A DNA stretch of 64,000 nucleotides from the NCBI GenBank assembly GCA_040218145.1, contig JAVJQK010000033.1, positions 310,001 to 374,000 on the forward strand, in the 5' to 3' direction. The notes below the pieces were generated by a model, which was not told the DNA's origin, made no database searches, and saw nothing but the letters and a program-made list of their open reading frames with translations. The translations under genes and the position numbers were made by a program. Positions 29,224 to 37,506 of this stretch are shown here, one piece after another. Each line of letters opens with the position of its first letter. The stretch's first letter is position 1. Source of the stretch: Sandaracinaceae bacterium. Lineage in GTDB: Bacteria > Myxococcota_A > Polyangia > Polyangiales > Sandaracinaceae.

Positions 29224-30720
29224 TCAGCCCTCGGGGGCGTGCAGGAAGTGCTCGCGAGCGCGGATGGTCGTCCAGCGGTCGAAGGCCTCGAGCACGTGAG
29301 GCTCCGCGTCGGCCAGCTTCTCGAAGAGGTAGTCCTGGATGCCCTTGTGGACCGCGCAGATGTTCGACTCGCGCATCCGACCGAAGACGCTGCCCTGCGT
29401 CTTGTGGTTGTGGGTGGTCTGGATGCCGCAGTACGGATTGTACGTGCACGACACGCAGTCGGGCTGGCTGTCCAGGTTCGACGCGATCACCATCGCGCGC
29501 ACGGTCGGGTGGCCGACGATGTCCCGGTACTTCGACTCCGCGACGTGCCCGAGCCGGAAGGTCTGGTCCCCCTGCGCGGCCAGCATCCGGCCCTCGTCGC
29601 AGGTGTAGACGCTGCCGTCGTAGCTGTAGGCGAGCTGCCCGATGCCGGCCCCCGCGGGGCTGCGGATGTCGAGGAAGTTCGGGTCCTCGCCGCGCAGGAT
29701 CTTGGTGAGGAAGATCGCGCCGAAGCGCTCGATCATCTGCACGCCCTGGCGGTTCTTCTCCAGGATGTAGTCCGTCGCGTTCCGATAGAAGTCGAGGTAC
29801 GCCGCGCGCGGGTACTCGACCGTCTTCTTCGTCTTGCCCGCGAAGCCGAAGGGATCGATCGGCCGCAGGAAGAGCGCGCGGCAGCCGAGGTCGGCGTAGG
29901 TGTCGACGATCTCCTTCCAGCGCGGCAGCGCGGCGCGGGTCGTCGTGAGCAGGGCCTCCACGTGATAGAGCGTCGGGTCGAGCCCGCGGTCCGTGTAGGC
30001 CTGGTTGATCTTCGGGATCCAGTGCGAGACCGCGTCGTAGCTCGAGAGCGTCGGCAGCTTGCGCTGCTTGTCGTGCAGCTCCTTCGGCCCGTCGATGCTC
30101 GTGCAGATCTGGACCTTGTGGTCGAGGAGGAAGTCGAGCTTCTCGTCGTCCATCAGCGCCAGGTTGGTCACGAGGGTGAACTCGAGGGTCTTGCCGATCG
30201 CCTCGTTCTTCTCCTTGGCGTAGTGGACGATGTGCTTCAGCACCTCGAAGTTCACCAGCGGCTCGCCGCCCTGGAACTCGATGGTGATGCCCGGGCTGGT
30301 CGAGGAGAGCGCGAGGTCCACCGACTGCTCGGCGGTCTCCTTGGTCATGTCCGTGTGCGTCGCGTCCATGTCGGCCCGCGACGCGTGACAATACACGCAC
30401 GTCTCGTTGCACCTCAGCGTGATCACCATCACGTGCAGATTCGGGCCGTAGCCGAGGAAGCTCTTGCGGCGGGCCAGCGCCTCGCGGGCTGCGGTCTCGT
30501 CCCAGCCCTGCCGCAGGAAATTCTTGTCGGCCAGCTCGGCCTTCAGGGGGCTGCCGTCCTCGAGCGCGCCGGTCGCGAAGCGGGTGAAGCCCTCGTCGCT
30601 CAGCACCATCCAGCGGCCCTCGAGGTTGGTGATCAGCGTCCGATCGGGGCCGATCCGTCGGAAGCGGAAGAACGCCTGGCTCGTGGTGTCGAGCTTCGGG
30701 CGGAGGTCCAGAAGCTGCAT
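29224..30720 (-). CDS. hxsB: His-Xaa-Ser system radical SAM/SPASM maturase HxsB
   Basis: A 498-residue radical SAM enzyme. Residues 15-85 form a small N-terminal domain (FFRFRRIGPDRTLITNLEG, WMVLSDEGF) like that at the start of HxsB proteins and suited to leader recognition. Cys104, Cys108 and Cys111 (CNETCVYC) bind the SAM cluster; EFQGGEPL and TSIDGPKELHDKQR follow. A SPASM domain carries auxiliary-cluster cysteines, including CDEGRML, CVSCTYNPYC (from Cys422) and Cys455. Length and order fit HxsB. The ATG starts one base after the stop of the small gene upstream, so it is co-translated. The reaction on His/Ser residues is not known to me. Confidence 0.9.
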   Translation of the reverse strand: MQLLDLRPKLDTTSQAFFRFRRIGPDRTLITNLEGRWMVLSDEGFTRFATGALEDGSPLKAELADKNFLRQGWDETAAREALARRKSFLGYGPNLHVMVITLRCNETCVYCHASRADMDATHTDMTKETAEQSVDLALSSTSPGITIEFQGGEPLVNFEVLKHIVHYAKEKNEAIGKTLEFTLVTNLALMDDEKLDFLLDHKVQICTSIDGPKELHDKQRKLPTLSSYDAVSHWIPKINQAYTDRGLDPTLYHVEALLTTTRAALPRWKEIVDTYADLGCRALFLRPIDPFGFAGKTKKTVEYPRAAYLDFYRNATDYILEKNRQGVQMIERFGAIFLTKILRGEDPNFLDIRSPAGAGIGQLAYSYDGSVYTCDEGRMLAAQGDQTFRLGHVAESKYRDIVGHPTVRAMVIASNLDSQPDCVSCTYNPYCGIQTTHNHKTQGSVFGRMRESNICAVHKGIQDYLFEKLADAEPHVLEAFDRWTTIRAREHFLHAPEG

Positions 30721-30721
30721 C

Positions 30722-30940
30722 TCAGGCGCCTCCCCGGCTGCGAATGGTCAGACCGAGCGCGAAGTTGCTCAGCTCGTCCGCCACCCGCCGCTCCCTCGCG
30801 GCGGTCCCCGACTCGACGCGGACCACCCAGTAGTCGTCCTCTTCGTCGCGAGACAGAGTGGCGTAGCGGTCGAAGGTCTTGATCGCCTCGTCGACCGACT
30901 CGCCGCGGTAGAGCGTGCGGTGGAAGCGCAGCTCCCTCAC
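30722..30940 (-). CDS. Second, shorter HxsD-like protein
   Basis: A 72-residue protein starting at GTG 30940, which overlaps the TGA of hxsD by four bases. Its layout echoes HxsD: an N-terminal strand, LYRGESVDEAI, an Asp-Arg pair (TFDRY), a hydrophobic strand DDYWVVRV and a C-terminal helix DELSNFALGL. This matches LYPLEALYGAAYVFIDR and GELANELVSAAWR in the upstream protein. I infer a paralogue that could form a complex with it or help present the precursor to HxsB. Too short for a firm family call. Confidence 0.7.
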   Translation of the reverse strand: MRELRFHRTLYRGESVDEAIKTFDRYATLSRDEEDDYWVVRVESGTAARERRVADELSNFALGLTIRSRGGA

Positions 30941-31479
30941 GCGCCCTCTCCTTCTGCCTCGGCACTGGCTGCCTCGGCACTGGCCGCTTCGGCACTGGCC
31001 GCCTCGCCCTGGGCGTCCTTCTTCTTGGCGTACTTCTCCTCCCAGCTCATCGCGATGCCGAGCGGGTCCTCGAACGCCTCCTCGGTGAAGTCGAAGTCCT
31101 CGAGATCGTCGAGCGAGGGCGGGCCCATCGCGCCGGAGATGGCCTGCATCGTCACCGACTCGATCTGCGCCCGGTTCTCCTGGGTGATCTGGTGACGCCA
31201 GGCGGCGCTGACCAGCTCGTTGGCGAGCTCCCCCACCATGGCGCGCAGCGCCTCGGCCGCGTCGTCCTCCCCGAGCTGCTTCGGCGTCAAGACGACACGC
31301 AGCGTCTTCGGATCCGGCCGATCGAGGAAGACGTAGCAGCGGTCGATGAAGACGTAGGCGGCTCCGTAGAGCGCCTCGAGGGGGTAGAGGCTCGCGTCCA
31401 CGTCGAGGATGGCGCGCGAATCGTCGAGGTCGATCCGCGCCACGTCCTCGGGGATGCCTTCGATCGCGGTCGTGCTCAT
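30937..31479 (-). CDS. hxsD: His-Xaa-Ser system protein HxsD-like
   Basis: A 180-residue protein, longer than the usual HxsD of about 100. Residues 25-130 carry the family pattern: DASLYPLEALYGAAYVFIDR, a strand pair (CYVFLDRPDPKTLRVVL), and a long helix with ELANELVSAAWRHQIT and MQAISGAMG. HxsD is a conserved non-enzymatic member of the Hxs four-gene cassette. The extra C-terminal tail is acidic and ends in a repeat (EAASA three times). ATG 31479 was chosen because the longer upstream frame is Arg-rich and unlike a protein. First gene of the cassette; a TGCTACTCC sequence upstream might be an extended -10. Confidence 0.78.
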   Translation of the reverse strand: MSTTAIEGIPEDVARIDLDDSRAILDVDASLYPLEALYGAAYVFIDRCYVFLDRPDPKTLRVVLTPKQLGEDDAAEALRAMVGELANELVSAAWRHQITQENRAQIESVTMQAISGAMGPPSLDDLEDFDFTEEAFEDPLGIAMSWEEKYAKKKDAQGEAASAEAASAEAASAEAEGEGA

Positions 31480-31565
31480 GCGCCCGAAGGAGTAGCACGA
31501 ATGCTCACCCGCTCGCAGCGGTGCCCGTCGGGCAGATCGGCGAGGCGCGGACCCCCGAGGCGGGA

Positions 31566-31571
31566 TAAGCT
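31566..31571 (+). promoter_or_regulatory. Candidate -10 element, leaderless protease gene
   Basis: GATAAGCT, with TAAGCT ending exactly 6 nt before ATG 31578. It lies in the 98-base region between this gene and the divergent Hxs cassette. Confidence 0.5.
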
Positions 31572-31577
31572 CACCCG

Positions 31578-33086
31578 ATGCGCAGCTGCAGCTCGCTCGC
31601 GTGCCTCCTCCTGTTGGCCTGCCAGCCCGACGTGGGCGCCTCCCCCGCCGCCGTCGTCTACGGCGAGGACGGCCGCACCGAGCCATACGCCCACCCGTCC
31701 GCGGCCCTGCGCGCAGTGGCGAGGAGCGCGATCGCGATGAAGGTCGGCGCCCGCCACGTGGACGACAGCGCCCCCTCCGACGTGCGCATCACCTACACCC
31801 GGACCCTCAGCGAGGCGCAGGACCTCTGCGCGGGAGAGCCCTTCGAGGATCAGATCGAGCCGGGGACGTGCTCGGGCACGCTGATCGACGAGCGTCACCT
31901 GCTGACGGCGGGTCACTGCATGGACACGGCCCGCGACTGCGACGAGTCGGTCTGGGTCTTCGGCTTCGAGGTCGACGCGGCGGGCGCGATCGCGCCGCTC
32001 GAGCGGGACGACGTCTACGCCTGCGCGGGCGTCATCGCGTACTTCGACGACGGCGAGGTGGACCACGCGGTGGTGCGCCTCGATCGCCCGGTCGTCGGGC
32101 ACACCCCGGTCGAGATCCGCCTCGAGCCGCGCGGCCTCTCGCCGGGCACGCCCATCGCGCTCATCGGACACCCCAACGGGCTCCCGATGAAGATCGACTC
32201 GGGCGGCGAGGTGACCTGGACGTCGGGGGATGGCCTCAGCGCGCGGGGCACGGTCGACGCGTTCAACGGCAACTCGGGCTCGGGCGTCTTCGACCACGAC
32301 GGGCGCCTGGTCGCGCTGCTCCGGGGCGGAGAGACCGACTACGTCGACGCCGGCGGCTGCAACGTGGTGAACGTCATCGACCCACCGCCCGCGGACGACG
32401 GCGAGGGCCTGACCTACGTCCGGCCGGCGCTCGAGGCGTTCTGCGCGAGCCCTGGCGTCGTCTCGCCCCTCTGCGACTGCGGCGGCGAGCCGTGCGTCCC
32501 GGGGCTCGAGGGCGACGCGTGCGCCGACGCCTACGTCATCGAGCCCGTGTCCCAGACGCTGACGGGCACCTTGACGGGCTACGCGCCGCTGACGAGCGGG
32601 AGCTGCGGCGGCGCCGGACCGGACCGCGTCTTCTCGTTCACCCTAGGAGCAGAGACCGGGTTCGAGGCGCGGAGCGAGGGCTTCGACAGCGTGATGTACC
32701 TGCGCGCGGGCTGCGACGGCGCGGAGCTGGACTGCCACGACGACGTGGACCGCGACACCGACCGCGGCTCGCGGCTGAGCCGCGTGCTCGCGCCCGGGAC
32801 CTACCACCTCTTCCTGGACGCCTACGACGGGGACGTCGGCCCCTACACGCTCACGCTGACCTTCGAGCGAGAGGCGGACCTCCCGGACGCCGGCCCCCCG
32901 GTGGTCGACGCGGGCACACCGTCCGAGCCGGACGCGGGCGCTCCGGTCGCGGACGCCGGCGGCTCACCTCCCGCGAGCGGAGGATGCCGCGCCTCGAGCG
33001 GCGGCGGCCGCGGCGAGCCCTGGCTCCTGGTCGCGCTCGCGCTGCTCTTCCTGCGACCGCGTAGAAGTTCCATCCCACGCGATTGA
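31578..33086 (+). CDS. S1-type serine protease lipoprotein with MYXO-CTERM-like tail
   Basis: A 502-residue secreted protease. Lipobox LLLLAC follows a short signal. The triad is His in LLTAGHC, Asp in DHAVVRLDRP and Ser in NGNSGSGVF, closer to V8/trypsin-like enzymes than to classical trypsin. A C-terminal beta domain (residues about 310-430) resembles pre-peptidase-type domains. The end has Asp/Ala/Pro-rich linkers, GGCRASSGGG, a hydrophobic helix WLLVALALLFL and RPRR: a MYXO-CTERM-like sorting signal. A lipobox and a C-terminal sorting tail together are unusual. Divergent from the Hxs cassette. Confidence 0.85.
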   Translation: MRSCSSLACLLLLACQPDVGASPAAVVYGEDGRTEPYAHPSAALRAVARSAIAMKVGARHVDDSAPSDVRITYTRTLSEAQDLCAGEPFEDQIEPGTCSGTLIDERHLLTAGHCMDTARDCDESVWVFGFEVDAAGAIAPLERDDVYACAGVIAYFDDGEVDHAVVRLDRPVVGHTPVEIRLEPRGLSPGTPIALIGHPNGLPMKIDSGGEVTWTSGDGLSARGTVDAFNGNSGSGVFDHDGRLVALLRGGETDYVDAGGCNVVNVIDPPPADDGEGLTYVRPALEAFCASPGVVSPLCDCGGEPCVPGLEGDACADAYVIEPVSQTLTGTLTGYAPLTSGSCGGAGPDRVFSFTLGAETGFEARSEGFDSVMYLRAGCDGAELDCHDDVDRDTDRGSRLSRVLAPGTYHLFLDAYDGDVGPYTLTLTFEREADLPDAGPPVVDAGTPSEPDAGAPVADAGGSPPASGGCRASSGGGRGEPWLLVALALLFLRPRRSSIPRD

Positions 33087-33134
33087 AGACAAAGTACGCA
33101 ACCGTCCATGACGCGCACCGATGCGGGGCGTGTC

Positions 33135-34247
33135 ATGTCGAAATCCGCCCTTCTTTCGCTCGCCGCGTGCCTCCTGCTGGCCTGCGGCTCCCGCAGCCAG
33201 CTCCACGTCCCACCCCCGAACGAAGCGAGCGTGGCCGGCCCTCGCTCCGCGCGCCTGGAGGCCCGCTTCACACATTCCTGTCACGCAGACGAGGACGGCC
33301 GCGTGCGCTGCTGGGGCCGGAACACCCGCGGCGCGCTGGGCCCCGGAGTGTCGATCGCCGAGACGCCGGTCGAGCTCCCCCTCGGTGGCTTCATCACCGC
33401 GGTCATCGTCGGGCAGTCCCACACCTGCGGCCTGCGAGACGACGGGGACGTAGTGTGCTTCGGGCAGGTCGGGACGGCGCTCGCGCTGGACGCGCCCCGC
33501 GTCGTGCTGCGCGGCGCGCTGGCCGTCGGGTCGAGCCTGCTCTCGGTCTGCGGCGTGATGGCCGACGGCGGCGTCGAGTGCGCGGGCATGGCGCCGACCG
33601 CCCCCGACGGCTGCGGGGCGCTCGAGGCCCACGCGGCGCGGCCCGTCGAGGGGCTGAGCGACGTGGTCGCGCTCGAGGGAGGTGACGCCCACATGTGCGC
33701 CCTCGACGCGCGCGGGGAGATCCGATGCTGGGGCTGCAACGCGGGCGGGCAGCTCGGGGACGGCACCTTCGAGCCGCGCTCGGCGGCCCGTCGGGTCGTC
33801 GGCTTGCCGCCCGCGACTGCCCTCTCGAGCGGCGACCGACACGTCTGCGCGCTCGACGCGCAGGGAGGCGCGTGGTGCTGGGGCGACTGGGATCTCGCGC
33901 CCACCCCGGTCCCCGTCGCGCTGGATCTTCCGCCGGCCCGCGCGGTGCTCGCGCGCGGCCCCGGCACGGTCTGCGCCGTGCTCGAGGGGGGCACGGGTCC
34001 CGACGATGGCACGGTTCGTTGCAACCTCCAGTTCCTCGACGAGCCGACGGCGGGCGAGTGTCTCTACGCCATCGAGCGCCCGGCGAGCACGGTCCCGGGG
34101 CTGACCGGCGTGCGGGGGCTGACCGGCCACGCGTACGGGCTCTGCGCCGAGACCGAAGACGGCGTGTCGTGCTGGGGCTGCAACCACCTGGGCACGGTCG
34201 GTGACGGCTCGTTCGCGCTCCGCGCGGCGCCGGTGTCGGTGCTCTGA
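33135..34247 (+). CDS. RCC1-repeat lipoprotein
   Basis: A 370-residue surface lipoprotein: signal with lipobox LLLAC, then tandem RCC1-type blades, each with a Cys-x-Trp-Gly motif (RCWGRNTRGALG, RCWGCNAGGQLGDGT, WCWGDWD, SCWGCNHLGTVGDG), predicting a beta propeller. Such proteins are abundant in Polyangiales and are thought to bind partners at the surface. ATG 33108 in frame, preceded by a TACGCA hexamer, would add nine residues before the signal. Same direction as the protease gene, 48 bases after it. Confidence 0.85.
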   Translation: MSKSALLSLAACLLLACGSRSQLHVPPPNEASVAGPRSARLEARFTHSCHADEDGRVRCWGRNTRGALGPGVSIAETPVELPLGGFITAVIVGQSHTCGLRDDGDVVCFGQVGTALALDAPRVVLRGALAVGSSLLSVCGVMADGGVECAGMAPTAPDGCGALEAHAARPVEGLSDVVALEGGDAHMCALDARGEIRCWGCNAGGQLGDGTFEPRSAARRVVGLPPATALSSGDRHVCALDAQGGAWCWGDWDLAPTPVPVALDLPPARAVLARGPGTVCAVLEGGTGPDDGTVRCNLQFLDEPTAGECLYAIERPASTVPGLTGVRGLTGHAYGLCAETEDGVSCWGCNHLGTVGDGSFALRAAPVSVL

Positions 34248-34260
34248 CGCGCGTCGCGGG

Positions 34261-34455
34261 TCAGCGGGCCAGGCGCAGGTCCTCGGCCCGGAGCCACACC
34301 TTCGCGCCCCGGTCCAGGATCACGCCGACCCGGATGCCGTCGCGCGCCGTGCTCGGGCCGATCCAGAAGACCTCGCCGCCCAGCGGGCGTGGCCCGTCGT
34401 CGGGCACCACGTGCACACGGGCCCCCACCTCAAGCTCTGTCACCGCGCTCGGCAT
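34261..34455 (-). CDS. Small hypothetical protein, SH3-like
   Basis: A 64-residue protein of strands and short turns (GARVHVVPDDGPRPLGGEV, IRVGVILDRGAKVWLRAEDL), consistent with a small beta barrel of KOW/SH3 type. No signal peptide. It is convergent with the RCC1 gene (13 bases apart) and divergent from the metalloprotease gene. Short and without recognised family, but the codon pattern looks real. Confidence 0.5.
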   Translation of the reverse strand: MPSAVTELEVGARVHVVPDDGPRPLGGEVFWIGPSTARDGIRVGVILDRGAKVWLRAEDLRLAR

Positions 34456-34572
34456 CCCCGAAACAGCCCGTACCCTTCCCCGGAGGCGACGCCAGCCCGT
34501 GGCGCGACGTGATCGATCGTCGGCGTGAATTGGTGGAGAGGCCCGGCCCAGGCTCGCGCGCGTTCCAGGGTG

Positions 34573-34578
34573 TAATGT
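34573..34578 (+). promoter_or_regulatory. Candidate -10 element, leaderless metalloprotease gene
   Basis: TAATGT ends 7 nt before ATG 34586; no Shine-Dalgarno sequence. Confidence 0.4.
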
Positions 34579-34585
34579 CCAGCGA

Positions 34586-35656
34586 ATGGGACGGCTTCTC
34601 GCGGTGTGGCTCGCGCTCGCGTCGCTCGCGCCGAGCGCCGCGTCCGCGTGGTGTCAGAGCCTCTCGGTGACGCGCGCGACCGGGCGCTGCGACGCGCCGT
34701 GTCTCTCGCTGAGCGACTTCTCGGCGGAGGAGATCGCGGAGCGCCGCATCGCGCCGCTCGCGTGGCGTCAGCCCTGCATCCGCTGGACGCTGCACCCTCG
34801 TGGGACCGACGACCTGCCGCGGGACGCGGTCCAGCCCGTGATCGCGGGCGCGTTCTCCCGCTGGGAGAGCGTGGACTGCGGCGGGGCGCCGGTCGGCTTT
34901 CGTGTGGAGGAGCGCGAGGTCCCCGGGCTGCTCTGCGACTACGTGGACTTCGACCGCGATCGCCCGGACATGAACGTGATCCTCTTCGCCGAGGACTGGT
35001 CCGATCGGCGGCTCGACCCGCGCGCGTTCGCGCTGACGACCACCTGGTTCGACGTCCCGACGGGCGAGATCCTCGGCGCGGACATCGAGCTCAACGACGA
35101 GCGCCGCACCTGGGCCGTCTGCCCGGAGGACGGCTGCCGCGACGGCCGGATCGACCTCGAGAACGTCGTCGTGCACGAGCTGGGGCACTTCTTCGGCCTC
35201 GCGCACTCCCCCGATGACGCCCTCGCCACGATGTGGGCCTGCGCCGAGGCGGGGGAGACCTTCAAGCGCACGCTCGAGGCCGACGACCGCGAGGGCTGGT
35301 GCGCCATCTACGCGGGCGCCCTGGAGAGCACGTGCAGCCCGCCCCCCGCGGGCGAGCTCCCGCTCCGCTGCACCTTCGTCGGCGACGACTGCGCCGAGAC
35401 CGAGCCCGCCGCGTGTGGGTACTGCGAGGACCTCGGGAGCGGTCCGGTCTGCACCATCCCGTGTGAGTCCGACCCCGACGTCTGTCCGGACGGCTTCGCG
35501 TGCGAGCCCCTCGGCCCGGGGGACGCGCCCCGCTGCGTGGCGACGGGCTGCGGTTGTCGGGTGACGCCGCGGTCCCCCAGTGCGAGCTGGGCGTTCGCGC
35601 TCCTGGCGCTCTCTGCCCTGGCGCGCCGTCGACGCGGGTCTCAGCGCCGCCGGTAG
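34586..35656 (+). CDS. Secreted matrixin-like metalloprotease with MYXO-CTERM-like tail
   Basis: A 356-residue protein with signal peptide (LLAVWLALASLAPSAASA). The catalytic zinc motif HELGHFFGLAH gives three His ligands and the general base Glu, as in matrixins/metzincins; upstream WFDVPTGEILGADIEL is the edge strand and calcium-like region. A Cys-rich segment follows (CGYCEDLGSGPVCTIPC). The C-terminus has GCGCRVTPR, a hydrophobic helix (WAFALLALSAL) and ARRRR, a MYXO-CTERM-like signal for surface sorting. It overlaps the end of the convergent radical SAM-methyltransferase gene by 16 bases. Confidence 0.87.
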   Translation: MGRLLAVWLALASLAPSAASAWCQSLSVTRATGRCDAPCLSLSDFSAEEIAERRIAPLAWRQPCIRWTLHPRGTDDLPRDAVQPVIAGAFSRWESVDCGGAPVGFRVEEREVPGLLCDYVDFDRDRPDMNVILFAEDWSDRRLDPRAFALTTTWFDVPTGEILGADIELNDERRTWAVCPEDGCRDGRIDLENVVVHELGHFFGLAHSPDDALATMWACAEAGETFKRTLEADDREGWCAIYAGALESTCSPPPAGELPLRCTFVGDDCAETEPAACGYCEDLGSGPVCTIPCESDPDVCPDGFACEPLGPGDAPRCVATGCGCRVTPRSPSASWAFALLALSALARRRRGSQRRR

Positions 35657-37434
35657 CGGAGCATCCAGAGCGTGCTCGTGCCCGGACCGACGTCGTGCAC
35701 GGCGAGTTGCTCCCAGGTCGCGCCGTCGAAGTGGTGGGTCGCGTCGGCCGCGGTGTCGTTCCGGTAGTGCTCGAACGCCGCGCTCGATCCCTCCGCGCGG
35801 GCCGCGTGCGGGCGGGTGCGCGCGAGCCCGAAGGCGGAGTCGTCGACCACCGTCAGCTCGCCGCCCGACCGCAGCGCGCGCGCCGCCTTGCGGACGAACG
35901 CCGCGGGATCCGGGAGGTGGTTCCAGCTCCGGAGCGCGAGCACGTGGTCGAGGCCGTCCGGGTCGGGGCGCCAGTCCGCGTCCGTGCCCACCCACACGTC
36001 GGCCTCGGGGTGGCGCGCCCGCACCGCCTCGATCCGGCTCGGCTCGGGATCGAAGGCCGCGTAGCGGATGGCGCCGGCCTCGATGCGCGCGGAGAGCACC
36101 TCCCCGTAGCGCCCCTCGCCGCAGCCCACGTCGAGCACGTCGCCCTCGATCGTCTCCAGCAGCGCGCGCACCCGGGCGTCGTCTCGCCCGAAGACGTCCT
36201 CCTCGAGCCGCGGCTCGAACAGCCCGGTGCACGCGCCGCGCTCCGGGCACCCGTCGCACAGCGCGCTCCGGACCAGCGGCCGGAGGTCGGTGGTGAAGTC
36301 GTCCGGCGCGTCCTTGCGCGAGACGTCGAGGTAGACCTGCCCCCGCTCGAGCTTGAGGGCGCGCATCTCGGCGTCGGAGAAGTCGCGACTCTCGGCAAAG
36401 AAGCGCGCCACCCGCGCGCCGTTCTGTACGAACAGGTGCCGCCCCGGCTCCCACGGCGTCACGCCGCCCTCGCGCAGCACGCAGCGCCCCTCGGGGGCGT
36501 CGGCGGTGACGAGCCCGTCGAAGACGTAGTTGAAGGAGTTGCTGCGGGGCCGGTCGCGGAGCGGCGTCAGCTCCTCGTGCCCGAAGACCGCGTCGTATCC
36601 GCGGTAGAGCCCGGGGCACGGGCCGCTCAGGCTGCATCCGTGGCAGGTCTCTTCGGGCTGCACCTTGTTGAGATCGTCGACCGGGTAGAAGTCCGGCTCG
36701 CCGACCTCGATCATCGTCGCGAAGCGGTGCGTCTTGAGATCGTCGAAGCGGTCCTCGTAGCCCTGCATCAGGCACAGCGGGATCGCGCCGTGCGTGACCC
36801 GCTCGACCACGCCGAGCGACGCCGCGTGATCGATGGCGTCCTTGACTCGGTCGGCGACGAGCGAGACCCGCGGCATCAGGTGCTCGAAGAGCTTCTCGCC
36901 CCCGCCCTTGGGCTCGACCATCGAGAACTTGATGCGCACGTCGGGGTACGGGGCGACGGCGTCGACGACCCCGCGCAGGTGCGCGACGTTGTGGCGCGTG
37001 ATCACGCAGTTGACGGTGAAGTCGAGCCCGCGCCCGCTCAGCACCGCGACGGCGCCGAAGGTCTGCTCGAACGCCTCCGAGCGGACCATCAGGTCGTGCA
37101 CCTTCGCGGTGCCGCCGTGGAGCGACAGGTAGACGTAGCGCAGGCGCCGCTCCATCAGCTGCTCGGTCAGCGCGGGGTAGCTGAGCATGCGCCCGTTGGT
37201 CACGAGCCCGAAGTCCATGCCGAGGCGCGCGACGTGCTCGGCCCAGCGGACCAGCTCCGGTCGGATCGTCGGCTCCCCGCCGCTGAGCACGACCATGCTG
37301 TGGCCGAGCTGCTTCGCTCGCTCGATCTTGGCGTGCACCTCGCTCGCCTCCGCGTCGATGTGGCGGACGTCGAGCGTGTGACAGAAGGAGCAGTGGTCGT
37401 TGCAGCCGTAGCCGACCTTGATGAGCGCCTTCAT
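35641..37434 (-). CDS. Radical SAM protein fused to a class I methyltransferase
   Basis: A 597-residue fusion. Cys11, Cys15 and Cys18 (CNDHCSFC) bind the SAM cluster directly after the start. [17 protein letters not shown] and SLHGGTAKVHD follow. Auxiliary cysteines: IPLCLMQGYE, CHGCSLSGPCPGL with YDAVFG, and a further CDGCPERGACTGLF near residue 360. The last 200 residues are a SAM-dependent methyltransferase (DVLDVGCGEGRYGEV, FDPEPSR, HVLALRSWNHLPD). One polypeptide could thus do radical chemistry and ordinary methylation on the same substrate. ATG 37434 is preceded at 9 nt by TACCCT. It shares both signatures with the HxsC-like enzyme. Confidence 0.88.
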   Translation of the reverse strand: MKALIKVGYGCNDHCSFCHTLDVRHIDAEASEVHAKIERAKQLGHSMVVLSGGEPTIRPELVRWAEHVARLGMDFGLVTNGRMLSYPALTEQLMERRLRYVYLSLHGGTAKVHDLMVRSEAFEQTFGAVAVLSGRGLDFTVNCVITRHNVAHLRGVVDAVAPYPDVRIKFSMVEPKGGGEKLFEHLMPRVSLVADRVKDAIDHAASLGVVERVTHGAIPLCLMQGYEDRFDDLKTHRFATMIEVGEPDFYPVDDLNKVQPEETCHGCSLSGPCPGLYRGYDAVFGHEELTPLRDRPRSNSFNYVFDGLVTADAPEGRCVLREGGVTPWEPGRHLFVQNGARVARFFAESRDFSDAEMRALKLERGQVYLDVSRKDAPDDFTTDLRPLVRSALCDGCPERGACTGLFEPRLEEDVFGRDDARVRALLETIEGDVLDVGCGEGRYGEVLSARIEAGAIRYAAFDPEPSRIEAVRARHPEADVWVGTDADWRPDPDGLDHVLALRSWNHLPDPAAFVRKAARALRSGGELTVVDDSAFGLARTRPHAARAEGSSAAFEHYRNDTAADATHHFDGATWEQLAVHDVGPGTSTLWMLRYRRR

Positions 37435-37443
37435 CCGAGGGCG

Positions 37444-37449
37444 AGGGTA
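37444..37449 (-). promoter_or_regulatory. Candidate -10 element of the radical SAM-methyltransferase gene
   Basis: TACCCT (minus strand) ends 9 nt before ATG 37434. Confidence 0.35.
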
Positions 37450-37506
37450 GCAATCCGGCACGCGGCGCGCTCATGCTGCCCTCGAGCCGCGTGCCGGATG
37501 AGTGAT

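Noticed and set aside
30941-31498. Upstream extension of the small HxsD-like frame
   Set aside because: The extension overlaps hxsD out of frame and is Arg/Gly-rich; GTG 30940 with stop overlap is the natural start.
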